Assembly (NCBI RefSeq): GCF_000153725.1
Contig: NZ_DS022276.1
Location: 1,047,223 to 1,107,918 of the forward strand
Reading direction: 5' to 3'
DNA: 60,696 nt
Source: Salipiger bermudensis HTCC2601
Lineage (GTDB): Bacteria; Pseudomonadota; Alphaproteobacteria; Rhodobacterales; Rhodobacteraceae
Each line of letters starts with the position of its first letter. Position 1 is the first letter of the stretch. The notes beneath the pieces are model-generated. The model saw nothing but the letters and a program-made list of their open reading frames with translations. It did not search any database and had not been told where the DNA came from. The translations under genes were made by a program, and so were the position numbers. This document shows positions 53,070 through 60,696 of this stretch, piece by piece.

Positions 53070-53261
53070 AATACCTTGGCTCGGGGCCGCCTCACGAGGG
53101 CCGCATTCTCCCCCAAGTGGTGTCGCAATACCGTGAGATGATGAACCCTGTCCCGGCTCATCCCGGGGCACAGCGTGGTGTACGGGTACGAGTGACAGGA
53201 CCTTCTTTGCCGCACAGAGGCGGTCCGGGTCCGGTGCGTTCGGGCGTACCGGGCCCTTTTT
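53070..53261 (+). other. Orphan hairpin-plus-U-run region, possible small RNA
   Basis: After the gltB terminator there is about 190 bp without a gene, ending in a second strong terminator: a 12-bp stem with two G-T wobbles (53227-53256, arms starting GGGTCCGG and ending CCGGGCCC) and TTTTT at 53257-53261. A terminator with no gene before it suggests a small transcript, but no clear promoter is seen. The motif AGGGCCGCATTC-CCCCC at 53097 also occurs at 76. Confidence 0.3.
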
Positions 53262-53308
53262 GCGAACACTGCTTTCCCGAACGAGTCCGCCCGTGTAGAC
53301 CATGATCC

Positions 53309-54067
53309 ATGGCGCGAGCAGCAAAGAAAACCAAAGCGAAGCAGACCAGCGATTCCGCCCCGCGCAAATCCGCGTCGGGGACCAGACGGCCGTTCCGACC
53401 GTTGCGCTGGTTCATCCGGCTGGCCGTTCGCGGGGGCCTTGTTCTGCTGGCGCTGGTGCTGCTGCTCGTGGTGCTCTACCGCGTGGTCGACCCGCCCACC
53501 ACCTACACCATGTGGTCCGAGGGCAAGCGGCTGGGCGCGCCCGTCGATCACGTCTGGGTCGATGCGGACGACATCGCGCCGGTGATGCTGCGCTCGGTCG
53601 TGGCAGCGGAGGACGCGAACTTCTGCACCCACTGGGGCTTCGACATGAAGGCGATCCGCAACGCCATCGAGGAAGGCGGCAACCGCGGTGCCTCGACGAT
53701 CTCGCAGCAAACGGTGAAGAACGTCTATCTCTGGCAGGGCCGCAGCTGGCCGCGCAAGGCGCTCGAGGCGATGATCACGCCGCTGGTCGAGGCGGTCTGG
53801 CCCAAGCGCCGGATCCTCGAGGTCTATCTCAACATCGCCGAGTTCGACGAGGGCGTGTTCGGCGTCGGTGCTGCGGCAGAGCATTATTTCGGGGTCGCCT
53901 CACAGGCGCTCAGCGCGACGCAGGCGGCCCGTCTGGCGGCGATCCTTCCCGATCCAAAGGATCGTTCCGCCTCGCGGCCCTCAAACTTCGTGCAACGCCG
54001 CTCGGCGCAGATCCGCGACGGTGCTGCCACGATCGAGCGCGATGGCCGTGACGACTGCTTCGAGTAA
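53309..54067 (+). CDS. mtgA: Monofunctional peptidoglycan transglycosylase
   Basis: A 252-aa GT51 glycosyltransferase that polymerises lipid II in the periplasm. A basic N-terminus (1-33) and one membrane helix (about 36-60) precede the catalytic domain, with the general base Glu101 in VVAAEDANFCTHWGFD and the GNRGASTISQQTVKNVYLW and LEVYLNIAEFDEGVFGVG motifs. No transpeptidase domain is present. A single gene. Confidence 0.95.
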   Translation: MARAAKKTKAKQTSDSAPRKSASGTRRPFRPLRWFIRLAVRGGLVLLALVLLLVVLYRVVDPPTTYTMWSEGKRLGAPVDHVWVDADDIAPVMLRSVVAAEDANFCTHWGFDMKAIRNAIEEGGNRGASTISQQTVKNVYLWQGRSWPRKALEAMITPLVEAVWPKRRILEVYLNIAEFDEGVFGVGAAAEHYFGVASQALSATQAARLAAILPDPKDRSASRPSNFVQRRSAQIRDGAATIERDGRDDCFE

Positions 54068-54558
54068 GCCGGTCGTCTTTACGCTGAGGGAATTGGTGCG
54101 CACTCTGGTTTCGAATTAAAGGTGCATATGAGATTCGCCTTATGGGCACACGCCTATTCGTCACGCCGGTGAAACCGCAATTTCCGCCCCCCCTCTGTGA
54201 CGCCTCGAATACTCTCTCGAAGAGCGGAACCGCGGAAAAGAAAACCGGCGCCAGATGGGGATATCTGACGCCGGCTCTTGCTGAAACAGAATACTATAAG
54301 CGCCACTCACTAACGCCGTTAAACAACTTTAAACAATATTGCCGATCCGGGAACGCATGACGGGAACTCGATACTCCCCCGGTGCCGACGGACATAAACT
54401 TCTCATAACGGGGCCCGAAACGAAATTAGCGTGATTGCCTGCGTAGTTTTGCCTATGCGCAATCGCCGCCGTGGCAGTTGCCCGGAACGCCCCTTTGTGG
54501 AAGAACTTCGGGGCATGTAAGCCACCGGCCGGCCGGCGGACTCTGGCACGGGGGTGTG
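54068..54558. other. 490-bp intergenic region with hairpin and direct repeats
   Basis: No supported gene. A hairpin at 54245-54274 (CCGGCG-C-CAGAT with ATCTG-A-CGCCGG) is followed on the minus strand by TTTTCTTTTCC, so it terminates better leftward than for mtgA. An AT-rich spot has TTAAACAA repeated with 10-bp period (54319-54326 and 54329-54336), like a phased binding site. The last 80 bp form the GC-rich leader of the kinase gene. Confidence 0.4.
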
Positions 54559-56877
54559 ATGCGCGTTTCACTTGGAGCACTGCTGGCAGTCGGCCTTGCC
54601 GGGCTGCAGTTCATCGCGGTTCTCGCGGTGGTGTTTTCCTCCTACGTGACCTCGGAACGCGCGCTTCTCGATCACGCCCGCGACCTGCTCAGCGATGTCG
54701 GCACCAACACCATTGAGCATTCCCGCGGCTTCCTCAGCCCCGCACGCGGCGCCGCAGAGCTTTCGGCCCGGCTGGCTCAGGACCGGGTGATCGCCAGCGA
54801 CGTGCCCGAGCTGCTCGAGCAGCTGCTGTTCCAGCAGCTTCAGCTCGCGCCGCAATTCGCCGGGGTCTATCACGGCAACGAGAACGGGGATTTCGTCTAT
54901 GTCATGCGCGCGGATAATGCGCCCGGGCCGTTCCGGACCAAGATCATCCGCGTCAACGGTGACAAGCGCAGCACCGAACTGATCTGGCGCGACGACGAGT
55001 TCCGGGTGATCGAGCGCCGCCTCGACCCCGACGACACGTACGATCCGCGCACGCGCCCGTGGTACATCCGCGCTCGCCAGCAGCTGACCACGATCTGGAC
55101 AGATCCCTACATCTTCTTCTCCTCCCAGCAGCCCGGCATCACGCTGGCCTCGCCGGTGATGGACGGCCCCGACAGCGTGCGCGGCATCGTCGGCGTCGAT
55201 ATCGAGATCAGCGACATCTCGGATTTCCTCGCTCGGCTGCGCATCGGCAGCACCGGGCGGGCGCTGATCATCCACCGCAATGGCGACGTGCTGGCGCATC
55301 CGAACCAATCCCTGCTCAAGACCAAGGACGCCGACGGCACGCTGCGCTTCGTCGACATCCGGCAGTTCGAGGACCCCATCGCCCGTGCCGCCTTTGCGCA
55401 GGTCATGGAGAACGGGGTCGCTGCCGTGGAAGAGGAGACGCTGTCGCAGTTCCGCTACAACGGCGGGACCTATGTGGCCGTCGTGATGCCGCCGATCAGC
55501 GAGCACCTGCCCTGGACCATCGCGGCCTACGCGCTGGAAAGCGACTTCACCGAGGTGATCAAGGAGAACCGCCTGACCAACATCTGGATCGCGGCGGTGG
55601 TTGCGGCAATCACCGGGATCTGCGGGCTGGCGCTGGCGAATTTCATCTACAAGCCGGTGCGCGCCTTCGCGGTGCGCTCGGCGCTGATCTCGCAGGGGGA
55701 ACTCGATCCTTCCGAACCGCTGCCCAAGACCTACCAGGAGCTCGAGAACGCCAACGAGACGCTGATGCAGCAGATCGCCGCGCGGCGCGAGACCGAGATG
55801 GAATACGGCAGCACCTTCGCATTGTCCTCGCGCGGCATGGCCCAGATCGACGCCCGGACGGGGCGCTTCCTGCGCGTCAACGAGCGATTCTGCGAAATCA
55901 CCGGCTACAGCGCCGAGGCGCTTCAGGTCATGGCGATCTCGGACCTGATCCACCCGGACGACCCGCCCTTCCGCCTGTTCACCGGAGACGACGGCGATCC
56001 GGTCCGCGAGATCAACCAGGAACTGCGCTGCGTGCGGCGTGGCGGCGCGGCGATCTGGACGGCGCTCAACTCCATCCTGATCTTCAACCAGCAGGGCCGG
56101 CCGCTGCACTTCGTGCTCACCATGGACGACATCACCCAGGCCAAGCACACCGAGGAACAGATCGCCGAGCTCAGCAAGGACCTGTCGAATCTGTCGCGCG
56201 ACAACACAATGGGCCAGGTCGCCGCCGGGCTGGCGCACGAGCTCAACCAGCCACTGACCGCCATCGCGCAGAACGCTGACAGCGCGCTCTACGCGGTCGA
56301 CCAGATGAGCGCCGCCAATCCCGAGCTGCACGCCACGCTCGAGGAGATCGCCGAGCAGTCGGTGCGCGCCGGCGAGATCATCCGCGCCCTGCGCGCCTTC
56401 ATCCGCCGCGACGAAGGCATCCGCACCGATTTCGATCTTTCCGAACTGGTGGCGCAGACCCAGCGCCTGGTCATCGCCGAAGCCCGCGCCGCCAACGCGA
56501 CGATGACCACCGAGCTCGAAGACCTGCCGCCGGTGAACGCCAACCGCCTGCAGATCGCGCAGGTTCTGGTGAACCTGCTGCGCAATGCCATCGAGGCCGT
56601 GGCCGAGAATACCGAAGGCGAGCGCCGCGTTACCGTGCGGGCGCACAGGCTCGGCAAGCAGGTTCTCGTGACCGTGGCCGATACCGGCCCGGGCGTGTCG
56701 CCCGATATCAGTCTCTTCACCGATTTCGAGACCACCAAGCCCAGCGGCATGGGCCTTGGCCTGTCGATCTGCCAATCCATCGTGCAGGCCAATGACGGTC
56801 GCCTCTGGCACGAGCGCTCGGACCCGCGCGGCGCAAGTTTCCGCTTTACGGTGAATGCCGCGGAAATGCCGTCCTGA
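54559..56877 (+). CDS. Membrane sensor histidine kinase with Cache and PAS domains
   Basis: A 772-aa kinase. Membrane helix 1 (about 5-28), a large periplasmic double-Cache sensor (about 40-330, with DPRTRPWYIRA typical of dCache), membrane helix 2 (about 335-360), a cytoplasmic PAS (about 425-530, NERFCEITGYSAEAL), then HisKA with the phospho-His in GLAHELNQPLTAI and an ATPase with DTGPG and GMGLGLSIC. The dCache sensor suggests a small extracellular ligand such as an organic acid or amino acid. It is followed after 166 bp by a FixJ-type regulator, its likely partner. Confidence 0.92.
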   Translation: MRVSLGALLAVGLAGLQFIAVLAVVFSSYVTSERALLDHARDLLSDVGTNTIEHSRGFLSPARGAAELSARLAQDRVIASDVPELLEQLLFQQLQLAPQFAGVYHGNENGDFVYVMRADNAPGPFRTKIIRVNGDKRSTELIWRDDEFRVIERRLDPDDTYDPRTRPWYIRARQQLTTIWTDPYIFFSSQQPGITLASPVMDGPDSVRGIVGVDIEISDISDFLARLRIGSTGRALIIHRNGDVLAHPNQSLLKTKDADGTLRFVDIRQFEDPIARAAFAQVMENGVAAVEEETLSQFRYNGGTYVAVVMPPISEHLPWTIAAYALESDFTEVIKENRLTNIWIAAVVAAITGICGLALANFIYKPVRAFAVRSALISQGELDPSEPLPKTYQELENANETLMQQIAARRETEMEYGSTFALSSRGMAQIDARTGRFLRVNERFCEITGYSAEALQVMAISDLIHPDDPPFRLFTGDDGDPVREINQELRCVRRGGAAIWTALNSILIFNQQGRPLHFVLTMDDITQAKHTEEQIAELSKDLSNLSRDNTMGQVAAGLAHELNQPLTAIAQNADSALYAVDQMSAANPELHATLEEIAEQSVRAGEIIRALRAFIRRDEGIRTDFDLSELVAQTQRLVIAEARAANATMTTELEDLPPVNANRLQIAQVLVNLLRNAIEAVAENTEGERRVTVRAHRLGKQVLVTVADTGPGVSPDISLFTDFETTKPSGMGLGLSICQSIVQANDGRLWHERSDPRGASFRFTVNAAEMPS

Positions 56878-56925
56878 CCGGATCCCGGTAAACCGAAAAA
56901 CTGGCGTGTCCGCATGGATGCAAAG

Positions 56926-56945
56926 AGACCAAATTGGTCTACCAA
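56926..56945. promoter_or_regulatory. GntR/FadR-type operator before the response regulator
   Basis: Two overlapping perfect inverted repeats: AGACCAA-A-TTGGTCT (56926-56940) and TTGGT-CT-ACCAA (56934-56945). The second fits the TGGTnnACCA rule for FadR-subfamily regulators. It is about 100 bp upstream of the response regulator gene. Confidence 0.5.
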
Positions 56946-57043
56946 CAGTTGCTTATCCTTGAAAAAGCTGACATTCCGCGCTGAACTCTTTTCGAGAAAC
57001 AGAATTTCCCTGCGCTGTTTCGCAATTCAGGTTTCGGTTTTCC

Positions 57044-57685
57044 ATGGGTGACAGCAATCAGATGATCTTCATCGTCGATGATGATCAGGACATCCGGACC
57101 TCACTGACCCGCGCGCTGACGCAGCGCGGCTTCGAGGTCGAGGCCTTCGCCTCCGGGCGCGAGTTTCTCGCCGCCTATGATGGTGAGCAGGCCGCATGTC
57201 TGGTGCTGGATCACGGCATGCCGGGAATGAGCGGGCTCGAATTGCAGGCCCTGCTGAACGGCCAGGGCAGCCCGCTGGCTGTGGTGTTCATCACCGGCCA
57301 TGGCGGGGTACCGGAATCGGTGCAGGCGATGAAGGCCGGCGCGGTCGATTTTCTCGAGAAACCGTTCCGCCAGTCGGTGCTGATCGAACGGATCGAGACC
57401 GCCCTCGAGATCGCATCGGCCAAGCGTGACGCGCTCGAGACGCGGCGCGCGCTGCAGGCCCGCTTCAATCGGCTGACTGCGCGCGAGGAAGAGATCGTCA
57501 AGCGCATGCTCACCAACCCCGCCGAGGTATCGAGCAAGGAGATCGCCAACTCGCTCGGCATCAGCCCGCGCACCGTCGATCACCACCGCGCCCGCATCCT
57601 CGAGAAGCTCGAGATCCGATCGCTGGTCGAGCTGGTCGACCTTGTCAGCAAGCTGCGCGGCGAAAGCGCATCGGCACAGCTCTGA
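57044..57685 (+). CDS. FixJ/NarL-type response regulator
   Basis: 213 aa. Receiver domain with acidic patch DDDQD at 12-16, phospho-Asp56 (LVLDHGMPGMSG), Thr (FITGHGG) and Lys (EKPF). A LuxR-type helix-turn-helix at about 145-205 (LTAREEEIVKRML...SSKEIANSLGISPRTVDHHRARI). This is the FixJ/TodT arrangement. It follows the Cache kinase and precedes the sulfatase by about 500 bp, so it might regulate the sulfatase (inference). Confidence 0.93.
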   Translation: MGDSNQMIFIVDDDQDIRTSLTRALTQRGFEVEAFASGREFLAAYDGEQAACLVLDHGMPGMSGLELQALLNGQGSPLAVVFITGHGGVPESVQAMKAGAVDFLEKPFRQSVLIERIETALEIASAKRDALETRRALQARFNRLTAREEEIVKRMLTNPAEVSSKEIANSLGISPRTVDHHRARILEKLEIRSLVELVDLVSKLRGESASAQL

Positions 57686-58181
57686 CGCCGGCGCCCGGGC
57701 CACACGCTCGCGCAGCACCTGCCGGCGACAGGCCGCCTCCGTTCTGGCACGCCTTGCTGAGATAGCTCTTGTCATTGACCGACTGGGTGAACGAGACACT
57801 GCCCACCGGCAGGTCGCGGTGTCACGTCAGCAGCCTGGCATGCTCGATGATCGGGCGGCTCCTGTCCGTTCGAACGGCAGCGCATCCGTCATCGCCGCCC
57901 GGACGATCCGCGTGATCGCCCCCGTCCGGGCGCTCTGCGTCGATCCGGACCGCACCATAGACGCGGCGACCTATCGTCTCGACCCATCCCGCTACCGCGT
58001 AATCTCGCAGGACCTTCCAGCAGAGGAGGTCGCACACCCAACGCACGCGGCCACGAGCGACCGACATACGCGATCCCTTGCCGTTTCCGCCGAAGCAGAA
58101 AATTTATGCAAGACGTGACAGAGAAGATTGCCGCAAGCTACACTTATGCGCGAGTCCTTCGCGATACATGGAGAAGATTCG
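57686..58181. other. 495-bp region without an intact gene
   Basis: No gene is supported. On the minus strand, about 57690-57820 reads as a protein-like stretch (VGSVSFTQSVNDKSYLSKAC) that follows a stop from another open segment and has no start or ribosome binding site. It could be a remnant. The GGAGAAG ribosome binding site of the sulfatase lies at the right end. Confidence 0.35.
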
Positions 58182-59738
58182 ATGAGTAGATTTACAGCCT
58201 TGGCCACTGCCGCCCTATTTTCCGCTTCAATGGCCACGGCTCAGGACGCCGGAACCGACAAGCCCAACATTCTGGTGATCTTCGGAGACGATATCGGCCA
58301 GACCAACCTCTCGACCTACAGCTTCGGCCTCATGGGCTACGACACACCCAATATCGATCGGATCGCCTCCGAGGGTGCCAAGTTCACAGACTATTATGCC
58401 GAGCAGAGCTGCACTGCGGGGCGCTCTACCTTCATCACCGGCCAATCGACGCTCCGCACCGGCCTCTCCAAGGTCGGGCTGCCCGGGGCAAACGCCGGCA
58501 TGCAGGACGTGGATGTGACGCTTGCCTCGGCACTCAAGGATCACGGCTACGCCACCGGCCAGTTCGGCAAGAACCACCTCGGCGACCGCGACGAGCATCT
58601 CCCCACGGAGCACGGGTTCGACGAGTTCTTCGGCAACCTCTATCACCTCAATGCAGAGGAGGAGCCGGAGCAGTTCAACTATCCGCAGGACCCGGAATTC
58701 CGCGAGCGCTTCGGCCCGCGTGGCGTCCTGCACTCCTATGCGGATGGCGAGATCGAAGACACCGGCCCGCTCACCCGCAAGCGGATGGAGACCGTCGACG
58801 GGGAAACCGCCGCCGGAGCGATCGACTTCATGACCCGCGCCGTGGAGTCGGGCACGCCCTTCTTCACCTGGTACAACACCACCCGGATGCACTACAAAAC
58901 CCACGTGCGGGACGAGAACCGCAGCGAGCCGGGCCTGACCGCGCCGACCGAATATGCCGATGGCATGGTCGAGAATGACGGGGTGATCGGCGAGGTTCTT
59001 GACGCTCTCGACGAACTGGGTGTCGCCGACAACACGCTGGTGATCTACACCACCGACAACGGTCCGCACCAGAACACTTGGCCGGACGCGGGCACCACGC
59101 CGTTCCGGTCCGAAAAGAACACCAACTGGGAAGGTGCATATCGCGTGCCGGCGCTGATCCGCTGGCCCGGCATGATCGAGCCCGGCACCGTCTACACGGA
59201 GATGTTCTCAGGGCTTGACTGGTTCCCGACGATCATGGCCGCCGTCGGAGACACCGACATCAAGAGCGGCTGATGGCGGGGACCCCATCGACGGCGAGGA
59301 GTACAGAACCATCTCGATGGCTACAACCAACTCGACTACCTCACCGGGGCCACTGATGAGGGCGCGCGCGACGAGTTCTTCTACATCAACGATGATGGCG
59401 AGATCGTCGGCCTGCGCTACGAGAACTGGAAGGTGGTCTTCAAGGAACAGCGCAAGCAGGGCACCATGGGTGTGTGGGCCGAGCCCTTCACCGAGCTGCG
59501 TGTCCCCAAGCTGTTCGACCTGCGTGCCGATCCCTACGAGCGCGCCGACATTACCTCGAACACCTACTGGGATTGGGTGAGCGATCACGCCTACCTCGTG
59601 GCACCGGCCTCGCAGGAGGTCGCGAAGTTCTTCGCCACGTTCGAGGAATATCCGCCGTCGCAGCGTCCGGACAGCTTCTCGATCGATCAGATCCAGGAAG
59701 AGCTGAACAACAGCCTCGCGAACATGGGTAGCAACTGA
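58182..59738 (+). pseudogene. Secreted arylsulfatase, three single-base deletions
   Basis: A type I sulfatase of about 518 aa if repaired. A signal peptide (MSRFTALATAALFSASMATAQ) is followed by NILVIFGDDIG (Ca ligands), the formylglycine site Cys77 in SCTAGRST, FGKNHLGD, and VIYTTDNGPHQNT. The frame breaks after MAAVGDTDI: one base is missing at about 59264 (AAGAG for AAGGAG), one in CCCC at 59283-59286 and one in AA at 59307-59308. The third deletion restores the original frame, and YNQLDYLTGATDEGARDEFFY...FDLRADPYERADITSN continues to a normal end. Either decay or base-calling error. Confidence 0.88.
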
Positions 59739-59755
59739 TCTCACCGCATTGATCT

Positions 59756-59780
59756 CGGGCCGGCCTGCACTGCCGGCCCG
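59756..59780 (+). terminator. Hairpin after the sulfatase
   Basis: A perfect 9-bp stem CGGGCCGGC / GCCGGCCCG with a 7-nt loop, 18 bp after the stop codon. Followed only by ACTTG, so a weak terminator. Confidence 0.6.
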
Positions 59781-59822
59781 ACTTGCGCCATTGCCCCGAG
59801 CCGACACCCTGTTGGCCGGGTC

Positions 59823-59983
59823 TTGAATGCCCGGGAACGCGACGAAGGGAGCGAGCACGCGCAGTGTCGGAAAGCCCCCAAGGACCTTCAGCGAGAACTT
59901 TCGGGCCTCTACGACACGGAAGCGGACTTCCACACGCTTGAGATCCGCAGCAAGCTGCTGGAGATGCTGACTTTTCCGGACAG
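59823..59983 (+). other. Possible small gene remnant before the rrn terminator
   Basis: An open frame reading QRELSGLYDTEADFHTLEIR...LLEMLTFPD looks protein-like over about 50 residues but runs into the rrn terminator and tRNA without a stop, so it cannot be a normal gene. It may be the end of a lost gene. No family recognised. Confidence 0.25.
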
Positions 59984-60018
59984 CAAAAAGGCCGCGACCC
60001 TTTCGGGTGCGGCCTGTT
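59984..60018 (-). terminator. Terminator of the rRNA operon
   Basis: On the minus strand, GGCCGC-ACCC, loop GAAA, GGGT-C-GCGGCC, followed by TTTTTGC. It is 10 bp beyond the tRNA-fMet 3' end and closes the 23S-5S-tRNA transcript. Confidence 0.85.
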
Positions 60019-60027
60019 CGTTAGGAC

Positions 60028-60104
<77 letters not shown>

Positions 60105-60176
60105 GCGATTTTGCCCTGATTATGTTTTGGTCAGGGTGGATCGTTTAGAGAGATACGGTTTTGTGGTCTTTTCTAG

Positions 60177-60293
60177 GTTTGGCGGTGACCTACTCTCCCA
60201 CGTCTTGAGACGCAGTACCATTGGCGCGACGGCACTTAACGACCGGGTTCGGAATGGAGCCGGGTGTTTTGCTCGTGCTATGACCACCAAACC
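60177..60293 (-). rRNA. 5S ribosomal RNA
   Basis: About 115 nt on the minus strand. It starts TTTGGTGGTCATAGCACG and contains CCCGGCTCCATTCCGAACCC and GGTACTGCGTCTCAAGAC, ending GAGAGTAGGTCACCGCC. Ends are placed by complementarity of the terminal stem and may be off by a few bases. Confidence 0.95.
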
Positions 60294-60484
60294 AAGGAAA
60301 GACCACGCTGCAGAGACGGTGCGGCAGGGAGCGTTTCGCGACGCGAAGCGCGCTGCCAGATCCCGTCACTGCGGGTGGGTGTTCATCAACCTGCCCTGTC
60401 GGGCGGTGCTGTCAGTCGAGTACGCTGTATGTGTATGCTTTTGAGTGTTCGCAGTCAGGTTTGTGTCCCTGTCTGTTACTGGAT
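60294..60484 (-). other. 23S-5S internal spacer
   Basis: A 190-bp spacer inside the rrn transcript. It contains a hairpin (AGCG...CGCGACGCG...CGCT around 60330-60355) likely used in RNase processing. No gene seen. Confidence 0.6.
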
Positions 60485-60696
60485 CAAATCAAGCCTATCG
60501 GACCATTAGTACCGGTCAACTGAACATGTTACCATGCTTACATCTCCGGCCTATCGACGTGGTGGTCTTCCACGGTCCTCAGGGATACCTTGTTTTGAGG
60601 GGGGCTTCCCGCTTAGATGCCTTCAGCGGTTATCCTGTCCGATCATAGCTACCCAGCACTGCCGTTGGCACGACAACTGGTCCACCAGTGATCGTC
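60485..60696 (-). rRNA. 23S ribosomal RNA, 3' end (partial)
   Basis: The last 210 nt or so of 23S on the minus strand, cut by the window edge. Conserved 3' domain VI sequence is recognisable (GGATAACCGCTGAAGGCATC, and CCGATAGGCTTGATTTG at the end). The exact 3' end is approximate. Confidence 0.94.

Noticed and set aside
54329-54580. Minus-strand 83-aa open frame upstream of the Cache kinase
   Set aside because: No ribosome binding site or family, and it overlaps the kinase start region.

Overview
The window is a GC-rich, densely coding chromosomal segment from an alphaproteobacterium, most likely a marine Rhodobacteraceae (Roseobacter-group) species. Reasons: the uniform codon and GC bias; a (2S)-methylsuccinyl-CoA dehydrogenase of the ethylmalonyl-CoA pathway; a TauE/TIGR02186 pair; DUF1491 next to era; a GltB/GltD pair; and an rrn operon ending 23S-5S-tRNA-fMet. 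No phage, IS element or CRISPR array was seen. Gene names come from reading motifs in the translations; no database search was run.

Layout: 0.2-2.8 kb, hybrid histidine kinase plus OmpR-type regulator. 2.9-7.9 kb, minus-strand genes: small membrane protein, DUF2383, M20 amidohydrolase, thioesterase, TIGR02186, TauE, DUF4386. 7.9-13.1 kb, TetR regulator divergent from an RND efflux adaptor and pump. 13.2-15.9 kb, OxyR divergent from a 1-Cys peroxiredoxin, then an ETHE1-like metallo-hydrolase. 16.1-21.2 kb, pheT, an AhpD-like protein, a mandelate-racemase-family enzyme and a second TauE protein. 21.4-23.5 kb, mcd, followed by an unusual 88-bp tandem array. 23.5-27.7 kb, the glp cluster (glpK, frameshifted glpD, divergent glpR). 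27.8-31.9 kb, lepB-rnc-eamA and era-DUF1491. 31.9-36.7 kb, PACE transporter, GFA protein, FadR-type regulator and the minus-strand recO-pgsA-moaD-moaE run. 37-38.7 kb, glnK-amtB. 39-45.7 kb, PBP1A, a double-domain aldehyde dehydrogenase, rsfS-rlmH and uppP. 45.9-53 kb, gltD, GFA, a Spy-like protein and gltB. 53.3-59.7 kb, mtgA, a Cache/PAS histidine kinase with a FixJ-type regulator, and a frameshifted sulfatase. 60.0-60.7 kb, tRNA-fMet, 5S and the 3' end of 23S, all on the minus strand.

How the genes work together: glnK-amtB and gltBD cover ammonium uptake, nitrogen sensing and assimilation. PBP1A, MtgA and UppP serve peptidoglycan synthesis and lipid-carrier recycling. OxyR, peroxiredoxin, the AhpD-like protein and the ETHE1-like enzyme handle peroxide and sulfur stress. 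The glp genes feed glycerol into central metabolism, and mcd belongs to acetyl-CoA assimilation.

The most striking feature is at the 3' end of mcd. Four exact-length 88-bp units each re-encode the last 14 residues and stop codon of mcd using mostly different synonymous codons. The apparent original 3' end and its terminator lie 352 bp downstream. Other notable points are three genes broken only by single-base indels (glpD one, pgsA three, sulfatase three), which may be sequencing errors; an OxyR lacking the second regulatory cysteine; and several well-formed operators.
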